Positions 17,713 through 25,523 are shown, counted from the first letter of the stretch. The stretch: DNA of 64,000 nt from Phycisphaerae bacterium (GCA_014192545.1 BJHL01000001.1:544380-608379), one strand, 5' to 3'. The notes: a model not told the origin generated them from the sequence alone. A program made the numbers and translations.

Positions 17713-18921
17713 TCACCCCCCAATCTGCCCCGTAATCGTCAACATCGGAATCATGATCGACAAAATCAATCCGCCGATCAGCACCGCCATCACCACAATC
17801 AGCCCAGGCTCCAAAATCGCCAAGAGCCGCGACGTCCGCCGATCAAGCTCGTCTTCCATGTCCTTGCCGAGCGTCTCAAACGCCTGCTGCAAATCGCCCG
17901 AGCGTTCCGCCGCAATCATCAATCGCCGCGTCCCAACCGGCAGCGCCGACACCTTGTCAATCAACTGCCGCAGCACGCCCCCTTCAATCAGCCGCGTCCG
18001 CAAATGCATCAACTGCTGCCGCAACTGCGTGTGCTGCACACTCGGAATCGCCACCCCCAGCGAATCCGCCAGCGGAATCCCCGTTCGGCTCATCGCGCTC
18101 ATCACCGTAAAGAACCGCGCCGACTCCTGCGCCAGCACCACATCCTTCATCACCGGCAATCGCCGCAAACCAGCCTGCGCCAGCAGCAACAACTTCGCGC
18201 GAAACGCAATCGCCGCGACAATCGCCACCACCGTCGCCAGCAAAACCCACATCCAGTTATCGCGAATGAAAATCCCCACCGCCATCAGCACGCGCGTATA
18301 CAGCGGCAATTGCCCGCCCTGACTCGCAAGCTGCTCCTGCAGCGTCAAACCAACCTTGGGCACCACATACGTCAGCAGCACCAAGCTCGAAGCAATACTG
18401 ATCATCAGCACCATCGCCGGATACGCCAAAAGCGTCCCAACTTTGCCGCGAATCGCCAGTTGCCGCCGCACGCTCTGATTCAATTGACCCGCCGCGCCGC
18501 CCAAGTCGCCCGTCTTCTCCGCCGCGCTATACACCGCAACCGTCACATCATCAAACAGCTTGGTCTGAAAACAGGCGTTGGAAAACGCCGACCCCGCCGA
18601 CACCATCTCGCGCACCTTCGTCACCTTGGGCTGCGCCGTCGCCGACACCGACTGCTCCACAACCTCAAGCGCCTCCACCAAAGGCACGCCACGCGTGAGC
18701 AACTGCGCCAACTGCTGGTGAATCTCCCCCTGATCCTTCAGCGCAACCTTCCCCGTCCCCGCCGCCCACTTGGGAATCTCCACCGTCCGAACCGGCACCA
18801 ACCGCTGCTTGCGCAACTGCGCCACCGCATGCCGCTCATCCTTGCCTTGCACCGTCCCCATGCGATACCCGCCCTCAGGCCGGGTCGCAAGATACAAAAA
18901 GCTGGAAGCCGCCGTTGCCAT
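17713..18921 (-). CDS. gspF: Type II secretion inner-membrane protein GspF
   Basis: This 402-residue protein has the two T2SSF domains of GspF/PilC: the first with LAQLLTRGVPLVEALEVVEQ and AEKTGDLGGAAGQL, the second with SAMSRTGIPLADSLGVAIPS and AERSGDLQQAFETLG. Three membrane segments are visible (about residues 170-195, 215-240, 375-395). GspF organises the platform and couples the ATPase to pseudopilus assembly. It leads the operon F-G-I-J-K-C-L-M-TPR; gspE and gspD are not nearby. Three 11-bp direct repeats abut its start codon. Confidence 0.92.
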   Translation of the reverse strand: MATAASSFLYLATRPEGGYRMGTVQGKDERHAVAQLRKQRLVPVRTVEIPKWAAGTGKVALKDQGEIHQQLAQLLTRGVPLVEALEVVEQSVSATAQPKVTKVREMVSAGSAFSNACFQTKLFDDVTVAVYSAAEKTGDLGGAAGQLNQSVRRQLAIRGKVGTLLAYPAMVLMISIASSLVLLTYVVPKVGLTLQEQLASQGGQLPLYTRVLMAVGIFIRDNWMWVLLATVVAIVAAIAFRAKLLLLAQAGLRRLPVMKDVVLAQESARFFTVMSAMSRTGIPLADSLGVAIPSVQHTQLRQQLMHLRTRLIEGGVLRQLIDKVSALPVGTRRLMIAAERSGDLQQAFETLGKDMEDELDRRTSRLLAILEPGLIVVMAVLIGGLILSIMIPMLTITGQIGG

Positions 18922-18922
18922 G

Positions 18923-18955
18923 TATTACCCAAGTATTACCCAAGTATTACCCAAA
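18923..18955. promoter_or_regulatory. Three 11-bp direct repeats immediately upstream of gspF
   Basis: TATTACCCAAG is repeated three times (the last unit ends AAA), one base before the gspF start codon on the coding strand, where it reads CTTGGGTAATA. The 11-base period is close to one helical turn, which suits cooperative protein binding. It also contributes the sequence around the ribosome binding site, so the repeats may control translation. Confidence 0.6.
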
Positions 18956-18958
18956 AAA

Positions 18959-18991
18959 CCGACGCCGGACCTGAGGCTCTGCGAAGGTCGG
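18959..18991. repeat. Intergenic palindrome family B, copy 1
   Basis: The element starts CCGACGCCGGACCTGAGGCT and ends GCGAAGGTCGG, so that GGACCT and AGGTC can pair. Copies in the opposite orientation occur at 28546-28578 and 32941-32973. It lies between gspF and the tdh-like gene. Confidence 0.75.
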
Positions 18992-19254
18992 GATCTGCGA
19001 ATGTCCGGATCAACCGCCCATTGCACCCAAAGCCCGAACATCCAACCGTATTCCGCCGCTCGCCATGCCGCGCTCCCAGTCTCGGCACCGAATACCTCCC
19101 TCCTCAAGAACACGATCCTGCCTCAATTTTTCGCCCCTCGCGTGTCCGCGAAACACGTCTACGCTTTTGCGTTCTTCGGCCCCACTCCAGCACCACCATG
19201 ACAACCCTCGCCGCTCGCCCCATCGAAGTTTCGGCCCCTCACCGCCCCACCACC

Positions 19255-20289
19255 ATGCGCGCCCTCATCAAGCACCACGCCGGCACCGAACTCCAATTCG
19301 TCTCCAATCGCCCCGTCCCCACGCCCGGCCCGCGCGACGTCCTCATCCGCGTCAAAAAGGTCGGCATCTGCGGCACCGATCGTCACATCTGGGAATGGGA
19401 CGCGTGGGCCGCGGGCCGCATCCCCGTCGGCATCGTCACAGGCCACGAATTCGTCGGCACCATCGAACAAGTCGGCAGCGCAGTGACCAACTACAAGCCC
19501 GGCCAACGCGTCAGTGCCGAAGGCCACATCACCGCGTGGAAAGACTACAACAGCCGCACCGGCAACGCCCACATCGCCAGCGACACCAAAATCATCGGCA
19601 TCGACCGCGATGGCTGCTTCGCTGAATACGTCTGCGTCCCCGAAGAAAACGTCTGGCCCGTTCACGCCAGTATCCCCGACAAAATCGCCGCCGTGCTCGA
19701 CCCCCTCGGCAACGCCGTGCACACCGTCATGGCCGCCAACGTCAGCGCCAAAAGCGTGCTGGTCACAGGCACAGGCATCATCGGCCTCATGAGCATCACC
19801 GTCGCCAAAGCCGCCGGCGCCAGCCGCATCTTCGCGACCGACCTTGACCCCAAACGCCGCGCCCTCGCCAAGAAACTGGGCGCGACTGAAGCCTTCGACC
19901 CGCGCGACGATCAATGGATCGCCGACATCCGCAAACACTGCCGAGGCGAAGGCGTTGACGTCCTCCTCGAAATGTCCGGCGCAAGCACCGCCCTCACCCA
20001 AGGCTTCGAAGCCCTCCGCAACGGCGGCACCGCCGCCCTGCTGGGCCTCTTCGGCAAGCCCGTCACCTTCGACATCAACAAACTCGTCATCTTCAAAGGC
20101 TGCACAGTCCTGGGCATCAACGGCCGCAAAATGTTCGAAACCTGGTACCAGATGGAAGAACTGCTCCTCTCAGGCCGCCTCGAACTCGAAGACATCGTGA
20201 CACATGAGTTCCCGCTGGAACAGTTCAAAAAGGCCCACGAAACCATGATCTCAGGCGAAGGCATCAAGGTCGTGATGGCGGTGAACTGA
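19255..20289 (+). CDS. Zinc-type L-threonine 3-dehydrogenase-like enzyme
   Basis: This medium-chain dehydrogenase (344 residues) aligns along its whole length with E. coli Tdh: catalytic zinc ligand Cys and neighbours in KVGICGTDRHI, VTGHEFVG with the second ligand His/Glu, the NAD site VTGTGIIGLM, and the Tdh signatures LDPLGNAVHT, GINGRKMFETWYQM and THEFPLEQF. Tdh oxidises threonine to 2-amino-3-ketobutyrate. Unusually, all four structural-zinc cysteines are gone: the lobe reads GHITAWKDYNSRTGNAHIAS. The start MRALIKHHAG (19255) matches the family; ATG 19198 is possible. Confidence 0.88.
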   Translation: MRALIKHHAGTELQFVSNRPVPTPGPRDVLIRVKKVGICGTDRHIWEWDAWAAGRIPVGIVTGHEFVGTIEQVGSAVTNYKPGQRVSAEGHITAWKDYNSRTGNAHIASDTKIIGIDRDGCFAEYVCVPEENVWPVHASIPDKIAAVLDPLGNAVHTVMAANVSAKSVLVTGTGIIGLMSITVAKAAGASRIFATDLDPKRRALAKKLGATEAFDPRDDQWIADIRKHCRGEGVDVLLEMSGASTALTQGFEALRNGGTAALLGLFGKPVTFDINKLVIFKGCTVLGINGRKMFETWYQMEELLLSGRLELEDIVTHEFPLEQFKKAHETMISGEGIKVVMAVN

Positions 20290-20302
20290 CCAAATTGATT
20301 CG

Positions 20303-20331
20303 GAATTGTAAATTTTAGGAATTGACAATTC
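20303..20331. promoter_or_regulatory. Inverted repeat overlapping the fic promoter (operator candidate)
   Basis: GAATTGT at 20303-20309 and ACAATTC at 20325-20331 form a perfect 7-bp inverted repeat with a 15-base AT-rich centre. The right arm overlaps the -35 box, a position suited to repression. The C-terminal winged-helix-like part of the Fic protein could bind it. Confidence 0.5.
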
Positions 20332-20350
20332 ACTTACAGTCGATCATACT
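20322..20350 (+). promoter_or_regulatory. Sigma70-type promoter of fic, likely leaderless transcript
   Basis: TTGACA (20322-20327), a 17-base spacer and CATACT (20345-20350) fit the sigma70 consensus well. Transcription would begin near 20357, the GTG start codon itself, and no ribosome binding site is present in the few bases between. The message is therefore probably leaderless. Confidence 0.55.
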
Positions 20351-20356
20351 GTCGCC

Positions 20357-21718
20357 GTGAACAGAGATCGACCGCCAGCAATCTCGCCCGCTTTGACGCC
20401 CATCGCACCAGACGCCCTCAAACGTCTCGTCGACGATTACCGTCCTTGGCGAAAGTTCCGCTATCTTGCGAATGAACTCAAAGTCGACCCGGAATTGGCA
20501 TGGAGTGCGGTTAAGCAGCAGCGCGGCTTGCTCTGGCAAGCGATACCTGTTAGGCAGGTTGATGGGACACCCTTCGGCTTTACGCAATCGCCGCAATTGG
20601 GCCGTGTGCTTTACTTGATCGACCGGTCAAGTGGCGACGAGCTCCTTCGCACTGTTGGTGCCGGCCAAGCCACTCTTCCACTCCGCAAACGCCTGCACGC
20701 GTTGTTTAGCAAAGGTGAGTACGTTCCTTCACGCCTGATGGCTCGAACGATCATGGGTGAGGCTGCGGAATCATCCATCATGGAAGGAGCTAATACAACG
20801 CGTGCGCACGCGATCGAGATGCTGCGAGAGGGTAGAGCGCCGCGTTCGCCCGGCGAGCGCATGATCGTGAACAACTATCAAGCGATGCAGTTCATCAAGC
20901 AGAACCTCACCCGTCCGCTCACGCTTTCCACGTTGCTCGAACTCCACACGATACTGACCGAAGGCACCCTCGACTCTGCACGCGACAGCGGACGTCTCCG
21001 CGATGAAACCGACAACATTCGAATCACAGATAGCCGCGACGATACCGTGATCTTCGTCCCACCACCCGCATCCACCGTGCGAGAGCGGCTCGACGAAGTG
21101 CTCGCATTCGCTAACTCAGACCTGCTCAATCCGTTCATGCATCCCGTACTTGCGGCCTCGGCACTGCACTTTTTTCTGGGATACGTCCACCCTTTTGTTG
21201 ATGGAAATGGTCGAACAGCACGCATGCTGTTCTACTGGCAGACGTTGCGTCACGGTTACGGAATATTCGAGTATCTCTCCATTTCAGAGCACATCCGTAA
21301 AGGCTTCGCTCGCTACCCGCAGGCGTACGTAGACACGGAGTTGGATGGCGGCGATCTGACATACTTCCTTTTGTACAAACTCGACATCATCGAGCAATGT
21401 CTCGCGAGTCTGTCGACCCATCTCAAGCAGGAAGAAGAGCAGGCAAAAAACGTGCAAAGCCTGGGCTCGCTGACACGTGATCTGCATGATCGACAGTCCT
21501 CGCTCTTGGTGCTCTGTGCGAACAAGCCCGACGTTCGAATCACCGTCAAGTCACACGCGAACTCCAACGGCGTGTCGTTGCCAACCGCCCGTGCCGACCT
21601 CGAAGATTTGGTTAGCCGAAAGCACTTTGCGAAATTGGCGAGAGGGAAGGAAGTGATCTATCAGCCGACTCCTTCGCTACTCCGAAAACTCGCACGCGCT
21701 CAACGCGACAAACCCTGA
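20357..21718 (+). CDS. Fic family protein adenylyltransferase
   Basis: This 453-residue protein has a Fic N-terminal domain, a Fic core with the full motif HPFVDGNGRTAR (His about residue 278), and a C-terminal winged-helix-like domain (KPDVRITVKSHANSNGVSLP to RGKEVIYQPT). Fic enzymes transfer AMP to hydroxyl side chains of target proteins. An inhibitory motif of the (S/T)xxxE(G/N) type, SSIMEG with Glu about 143, precedes the core, so this is a self-inhibited class II enzyme. Codon use is noticeably less GC-biased than in neighbours, suggesting transfer. The GTG start is fixed by the promoter geometry and lack of alternatives. Confidence 0.93.
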   Translation: MNRDRPPAISPALTPIAPDALKRLVDDYRPWRKFRYLANELKVDPELAWSAVKQQRGLLWQAIPVRQVDGTPFGFTQSPQLGRVLYLIDRSSGDELLRTVGAGQATLPLRKRLHALFSKGEYVPSRLMARTIMGEAAESSIMEGANTTRAHAIEMLREGRAPRSPGERMIVNNYQAMQFIKQNLTRPLTLSTLLELHTILTEGTLDSARDSGRLRDETDNIRITDSRDDTVIFVPPPASTVRERLDEVLAFANSDLLNPFMHPVLAASALHFFLGYVHPFVDGNGRTARMLFYWQTLRHGYGIFEYLSISEHIRKGFARYPQAYVDTELDGGDLTYFLLYKLDIIEQCLASLSTHLKQEEEQAKNVQSLGSLTRDLHDRQSSLLVLCANKPDVRITVKSHANSNGVSLPTARADLEDLVSRKHFAKLARGKEVIYQPTPSLLRKLARAQRDKP

Positions 21719-21721
21719 CCC

Positions 21722-22096
21722 TCACCCCACAAACCTCGGCACCCCCGTCGACCGCTCATACCGCCCCACGCTCTTGTCCACTTGCAGCGACCACAAGTCA
21801 ATTCCACCCGCCACGCTCATCACTTTGCCGTGGCCCAGCGCACGCAGCGCGTATGCCGCTTTCAGTGATCGCACGCCGTGGTGGCACATGACCGCAACCG
21901 TTTGCCCCGCCGCGGGCTCAACTTCATCATGCCGCGACTCAACCTGATCAAGCGGCAGGAGCTGTGCCCCCGCCACATGCACCAACTCAAACTCCGCCGG
22001 TGTGCGGCAGTCAATCAGCAGCAGCTTTCCCTCGCTCATCAACTGCTTCGCCTGCTGCGGCGAAAGTTCCATCTCCGGATTGATCGGCTGCGACAC
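21722..22096 (-). CDS. Rhodanese-like sulfurtransferase
   Basis: This 124-residue single-domain rhodanese has LLLIDCRTPAEFELVHVAGA, the active-site loop VMCHHGVRS with the catalytic Cys near residue 90, and the GGIDLW end motif. Such proteins carry persulfide sulfur for various pathways; the loop sequence CHHGVRS is common in GlpE-like or MoeB-associated single domains. It lies 25 bases upstream of nothing functional on the same strand except the lipoprotein gene at its 5' side, with which it may form a transcript. Confidence 0.9.
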   Translation of the reverse strand: MSQPINPEMELSPQQAKQLMSEGKLLLIDCRTPAEFELVHVAGAQLLPLDQVESRHDEVEPAAGQTVAVMCHHGVRSLKAAYALRALGHGKVMSVAGGIDLWSLQVDKSVGRYERSTGVPRFVG

Positions 22097-22120
22097 GCTT
22101 GACTCCTTGCTTTCACCTTC

Positions 22121-22720
22121 TCACTGTCCCGCTGGCTCAGCCGCATCCGTCTTGGGCTCGGCAAATCGCGCCACATCTTCGCTCGTAATCCGCTGCGTCA
22201 TCGCCGGAGCCATCCAATATCGCTGGGCCTCATGCCGGGTCTGTTCCCAAGGCTGCACAAAGAAAAATCGCGGCACCACCAGCAACGCCTGCGCGAACGA
22301 ATCGAGCGGCGCGAACAGCACCTCGTCACGCCGAGCTTCCAGCGAATCGCCACCTAGCTCAAGCGCGTTCGCAGGCGTTGGAAAATCCCCGCGTTGGCGA
22401 GCCGTTGCATCCGCAAACTGCCGCTGCCGGCTGTACGTCGGCAGGCCATCCACGCCATCAACCGGCACCACGAAGGCCGTGGGCGCCCAGTTGGCACGGC
22501 TCAATCGTGAGTTTGGACCCGTCAAACTCGCCGTGTCGCCGCGCGGCCCTGTGTCAGGCCGCGAGTTGTTATCCGCAAGGCCCGGCAGTTGCACTGCATC
22601 GAGCGAAGGCGACAAGTCTTGCTTGCGACCCAGCGTGTTGCTGTCATTGCCCGGCGCAACGCAACCACTCAGCAGTGCACAGCACGCCACCATCGTCACG
22701 CCGCAGATTGCATTACGCAT
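22121..22720 (-). CDS. Lipoprotein of unknown function
   Basis: This 199-residue protein begins MRNAICGVTMVACCALLSGC, a clear signal peptide with lipobox. The mature part is polar with no recognised domain; the last 80 residues are more conserved-looking (LDSFAQALLVVPRFFFVQPW, then RYWMAPAMTQRITSEDVARF). ATG 22720 has CACGGAG upstream, better than the longer frame to 22765. Family unknown. Confidence 0.7.
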   Translation of the reverse strand: MRNAICGVTMVACCALLSGCVAPGNDSNTLGRKQDLSPSLDAVQLPGLADNNSRPDTGPRGDTASLTGPNSRLSRANWAPTAFVVPVDGVDGLPTYSRQRQFADATARQRGDFPTPANALELGGDSLEARRDEVLFAPLDSFAQALLVVPRFFFVQPWEQTRHEAQRYWMAPAMTQRITSEDVARFAEPKTDAAEPAGQ

Positions 22721-22775
22721 TTTCACTCCGTGCCTTCGCTGTCTTGCATTGCGCACTCTATCCATCGCGGCGAGT

Positions 22776-24215
22776 TCATCCCCGCGCGGGCGTCAGCAAC
22801 GAGTCTGGATCCTGCAACAACTTGATCACTTCCGCCAGCGCCAGTGCCGCCGTCGCGCCGTCAACAACGCGGTGGTCACACGCCAAGCTCAGCGGCAGCA
22901 GCAGCCCCACGCGGAAGCTGCCCTTGTTCACAACCATCCCTTCGCGACCGCGGCCAACCGCCAGAATCGCGACTTCAGGATAGTTGATGATGGGCGTCGC
23001 GAATCGGCCCGCGTGGCTGCCCACGTTGCTGATCGTAAACGTGCTGCCCATGAGCTGCTCGCGCGTCGCGGTGCGATTGCGTGCCGCATCCGCCACGTTG
23101 CCAATCGCTCGGCTGAGTTCCAGCACGCCCAGTCGATCCGCATCGCGAATCACCGGCACCATCAAACCGTTTTCCGTATCCGCCGCGATGCCCAGGTGCA
23201 CGCTGCGATGTTGATTAATGCTCGCTTCGTAGTTTGCATCGCCAGGCTTTTCGTCTACCGTCGCGTTGAGCGCGCGGAACTGGCTCTGCCCCAGCACGCG
23301 TGCCACCGCACTGGCGACAAACGGCAGGAAGCTCACCTTTTCGCCGCTTGCGGCGGCAAGTTTGCGACGCATGCTGTCGAGGGCCGTCACGTCAGCTTCA
23401 TCCATCACCGTGAAGTGCACGGCTTGGTTCACGCTCTCGCGCAGGCGATTGGCGATCGTGCGGCGCACGCCGCGGAAGGGCACGCGCGTGACTTCATCGG
23501 TAGGCCGCCCCTCCGGGGCGGCAGCGCGACTTGGTGCTGCGGGTGCCGCAGGCTTCGCAACGGGCGCACTGCGAGCGGGCTCAACGAAGGCCGCGGGTTT
23601 GGTAACTGCGGGTTGTTGCTTGGCTGCTGGCGTGCTGCCGCCCCGGAGGGACGGCCCACCGGCAGCTCGCACATCTTTCTCGAGCACGCGGCCACCGATG
23701 CCGCTGCCAGCGATCGCGTCGATATCAACGCCAAGGTCCTTGGCGAGTCGGCGAACGGCGGGCGTAGCGAGGGCTTTGCCGGGAGCAGCGTTGAGTCCAG
23801 GCGTGTCGGCACTCATCTGGCCGACGACGGTGCCAGCGTCTTCGGTGCGCTCTTCAGGCTCGGGCACGTGTTCCATCACGTTGCGCGGGGGCTGAGGCGA
23901 GGACTTGGTTTCGCTCTTGTCGTGCTTGCCGTTGGTGGTGGGCTTGCTCGCCGCTCCGCCGACGTAGGTCACGAGGGCATTGCCGACGTGCAGAATTTCG
24001 CCTTCGCTGCCGTGCAACTGGGCAATCGTGCCATCGCGCGGGCTGGGCACTTCCACCACGGCCTTGTCGGTTTCCATGTCGGCCAGGACATCATGCTCCT
24101 TGACGGCATCGCCCACCTTGACGCGCCACTTGATCAATTCAGCTTCGTGCACGCCTTCGCCCAGATCGGGAAGGATGAAGACGTTGGGATCAGTGGACTT
24201 GCCGGGATGGGCCAT
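22776..24215 (-). CDS. 2-oxoacid dehydrogenase E2 (dihydrolipoamide acyltransferase)
   Basis: This 479-residue protein has an N-terminal lipoyl domain (LPDLGEGVHEAELIKW; lipoyl Lys about 51 in METDKAVVEV), a peripheral-subunit binding domain (ATPAVRRLAKDLGVDIDAIA, about 140-175), an Ala/Pro linker, and a catalytic domain ending in DHRVVDGATAALAL (His about 448, Asp about 452). It forms the core of a pyruvate or branched-chain complex; E1 and E3 are not adjacent. GAGG six bases upstream supports ATG 24215. Two REP palindromes lie within the linker (AAPEGRP and GGPSLRGGST). The reading frame remains open upstream into a second ORF. Confidence 0.92.
   Translation of the reverse strand: MAHPGKSTDPNVFILPDLGEGVHEAELIKWRVKVGDAVKEHDVLADMETDKAVVEVPSPRDGTIAQLHGSEGEILHVGNALVTYVGGAASKPTTNGKHDKSETKSSPQPPRNVMEHVPEPEERTEDAGTVVGQMSADTPGLNAAPGKALATPAVRRLAKDLGVDIDAIAGSGIGGRVLEKDVRAAGGPSLRGGSTPAAKQQPAVTKPAAFVEPARSAPVAKPAAPAAPSRAAAPEGRPTDEVTRVPFRGVRRTIANRLRESVNQAVHFTVMDEADVTALDSMRRKLAAASGEKVSFLPFVASAVARVLGQSQFRALNATVDEKPGDANYEASINQHRSVHLGIAADTENGLMVPVIRDADRLGVLELSRAIGNVADAARNRTATREQLMGSTFTISNVGSHAGRFATPIINYPEVAILAVGRGREGMVVNKGSFRVGLLLPLSLACDHRVVDGATAALALAEVIKLLQDPDSLLTPARG
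23504..23522. repeat. TCC-loop REP palindrome in the E2 linker, copy 1
   Basis: GCCGCCCC, TCC loop, GGGGCGGC: a perfect 8-bp stem. It encodes the peptide AAPEGRP in the E2 linker without breaking the frame. Confidence 0.85.
23637..23655. repeat. TCC-loop REP palindrome in the E2 linker, copy 2 (inverted)
   Basis: GCCGCCCC, GGA loop, GGGACGGC: the same palindrome in opposite orientation with one stem mismatch, 115 bases from copy 1. The two head-to-head copies bracket the Ala/Pro-rich linker segment, a REP-doublet (REPIN-like) arrangement. Confidence 0.8.
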
Positions 24216-24950
24216 GGTGAACCTCGGGGAAGAGTCAATTGAACCGGAGAACATCGATTGCTGCCGACGCAAGGCGCGGCACAAACGTGAAAGGGATTGT
24301 TGGCAGGGTTGGCCGACTTGCCCACGCGTGAGGGGCGTGATTGGTAGATTGGTGAATGTGTGGCTTGCGGGTGCAGGACCACTTGACACGCGTGCGGGCG
24401 CGGGTGGGGTGAGGGTGAGACAGGCAGCGGCGATGAGGGAGGTGAGGAGGGGGTTTCGGGGTTGTGATGAGGGCGCGGGTGTAGTCGCGCGGTTCGTGGT
24501 CGTGGATGGTGGAGTTGGTTGCTCAATTGCAGCCGCTCCGGAGGGGCGGCCTGCCAGATAACAGTCTTGGTGTATTTTGTTGTGGATGAGGCAGACGGCA
24601 ATGTGGGGCTGAGCGGCCCACATTTGCAGTTCGGCGAGGGTTGAGCCGGAGACGCGCGGGGCGAGGTCGAAGAGGTTTTTGTTGAGCTCGTAGAGCCAGA
24701 AGATGCGGCGGAGGTCGAGCGGCGTGAGGTTGACGAGGTAGGCGGGGGTGAGGCAGTCGTGGATGTGCGTGTAGTCGTGTGCCGCGCACTTTGCGAGCAA
24801 ATGTTCTTGGGTTGTTGGAACAAATTCGAGGTGAGGATCGATGAACGGCTGCTTGCGGCTGCGTTCTTCGGTGAAGTAGGGTTGGTCGGGATGCGCGTGG
24901 ATGGGCGCGATGGTGTGGGCGAGAGGATGATCGAACGAGATGATGGCCAT
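24216..24950 (-). CDS. Unknown ORF that reads in frame into E2 without a stop
   Basis: The frame opens at ATG 24950 (MAIISFDHPLAHTIAPIHAH) with AAAGGGG upstream. The first 135 or so residues look like a real His-rich, soluble protein (HDYTHIHDCLTPAYLVNLTP, LRRIFWLYELNKNLFDLAPR). At CYLAGRPSGAAA the sequence enters a REP palindrome and then about 100 low-complexity codons without a stop, running into the E2 start. I infer that REP insertion removed the original C terminus and stop. Whether a fused 725-residue protein is made is unknown; E2 has its own ribosome binding site. Family not recognised. Confidence 0.45.
24532..24550. repeat. TCC-loop REP palindrome at the ORF/E2 junction
   Basis: GCCGCTCC, GGA loop, GGGGCGGC: 8-bp stem with one G-T wobble. 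It coincides with the point where the upstream ORF changes from protein-like to low-complexity sequence. Confidence 0.8.
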
Positions 24951-25067
24951 TGGAAACCCCTTTGCGCGTTGATGCGCGGATGACTGGCGGCAATACGTGC
25001 TGACATGCGGACGACAAGTCGTGAAGTACGCGTTCACGAATGGGTATCGCTGGTTGCTCGCACCGAC

Positions 25068-25097
25068 CATCGCAGAGCCGATGGTCGGTGGCACGTG
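25068..25097. repeat. Isolated hairpin with 12-bp stem
   Basis: CACCGACCATCG and CGATGGTCGGTG are perfectly complementary around the loop CAGAGC. The size is REP-like, but the loop and stem differ from the other families in the window. It might instead be a strong transcript-ending hairpin, although no T-run follows. Confidence 0.6.
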
Positions 25098-25127
25098 CCC
25101 TCCGTATACACGGGCGGTGGACGTGGT

Positions 25128-25280
25128 GCGCGCGCACAGATTTGAAGGGGTGGTGAGATTTTGCGTTGTAAGTGATTGTGGCCAATGGAGAAGAAATTCT
25201 GCGAAAATCCCCGTGGATCACGTGTTTGCGTTTCAAAGCGCGCGCACAAAGGGGCATGTGTGGGTTTTGTGCGCGCGCGT
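25128..25280. repeat. Bipartite repeat element, copy 2
   Basis: GCGCGCGCACA at 25128, the box AAATTCTGCGAAAATCCCCG at 25194, another GCGCGCGCACA at 25238 and the inverse TGTGCGCGCGC at 25268 repeat the order of copy 1 at 8562-8711. The AAATTCTGC box differs by one base in 20; the spacers are not conserved, but the hairpin arms are. Confidence 0.65.
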
Positions 25281-25523
25281 GGGGTTGGTGTGGGATCGGG
25301 GGTGCGTTGTGATGTGGGGTTGCCGAGCTCGGGTGTTGGGTAAGCGGCGTGGACCATCACTGGTTGGTCGGGCATCAGGCTGCAGAGCTTGCCTGCGAAG
25401 AAAAAGGGCGAGTCCAATTCCTTCGGTGGCGTACAGGTTCGCATTGGCAATGGGCCTGGCGATGATGAGGAATGACGGCAGCAGTTGCCGCAAGCGTCGG
25501 GCTCGGCCTTCTACGCTTGCGGC

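Larger units (their letters stand above)
24951..25523. other. Divergent intergenic region with two palindromic elements
   Basis: No convincing gene lies in these 573 bases. It holds a 12-bp-stem hairpin at 25068-25097 and the second copy of the bipartite GC-alternating element at 25128-25280. The gap separates the E2-linked ORF (minus) from the enoyl-CoA hydratase gene (plus), so promoters for both should lie here. Confidence 0.5.

Noticed and set aside
17527..19254. Upstream extension of the tdh-like frame to 920 codons
   Set aside because: The extension is antisense to gspF and low-complexity; the family N terminus aligns at 19255.
22002..24242. Plus-strand open frame of 746 codons over the lipoprotein and E2 genes
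   Set aside because: Antisense of a clear E2 gene with lipoyl and catalytic motifs; no domain of its own.
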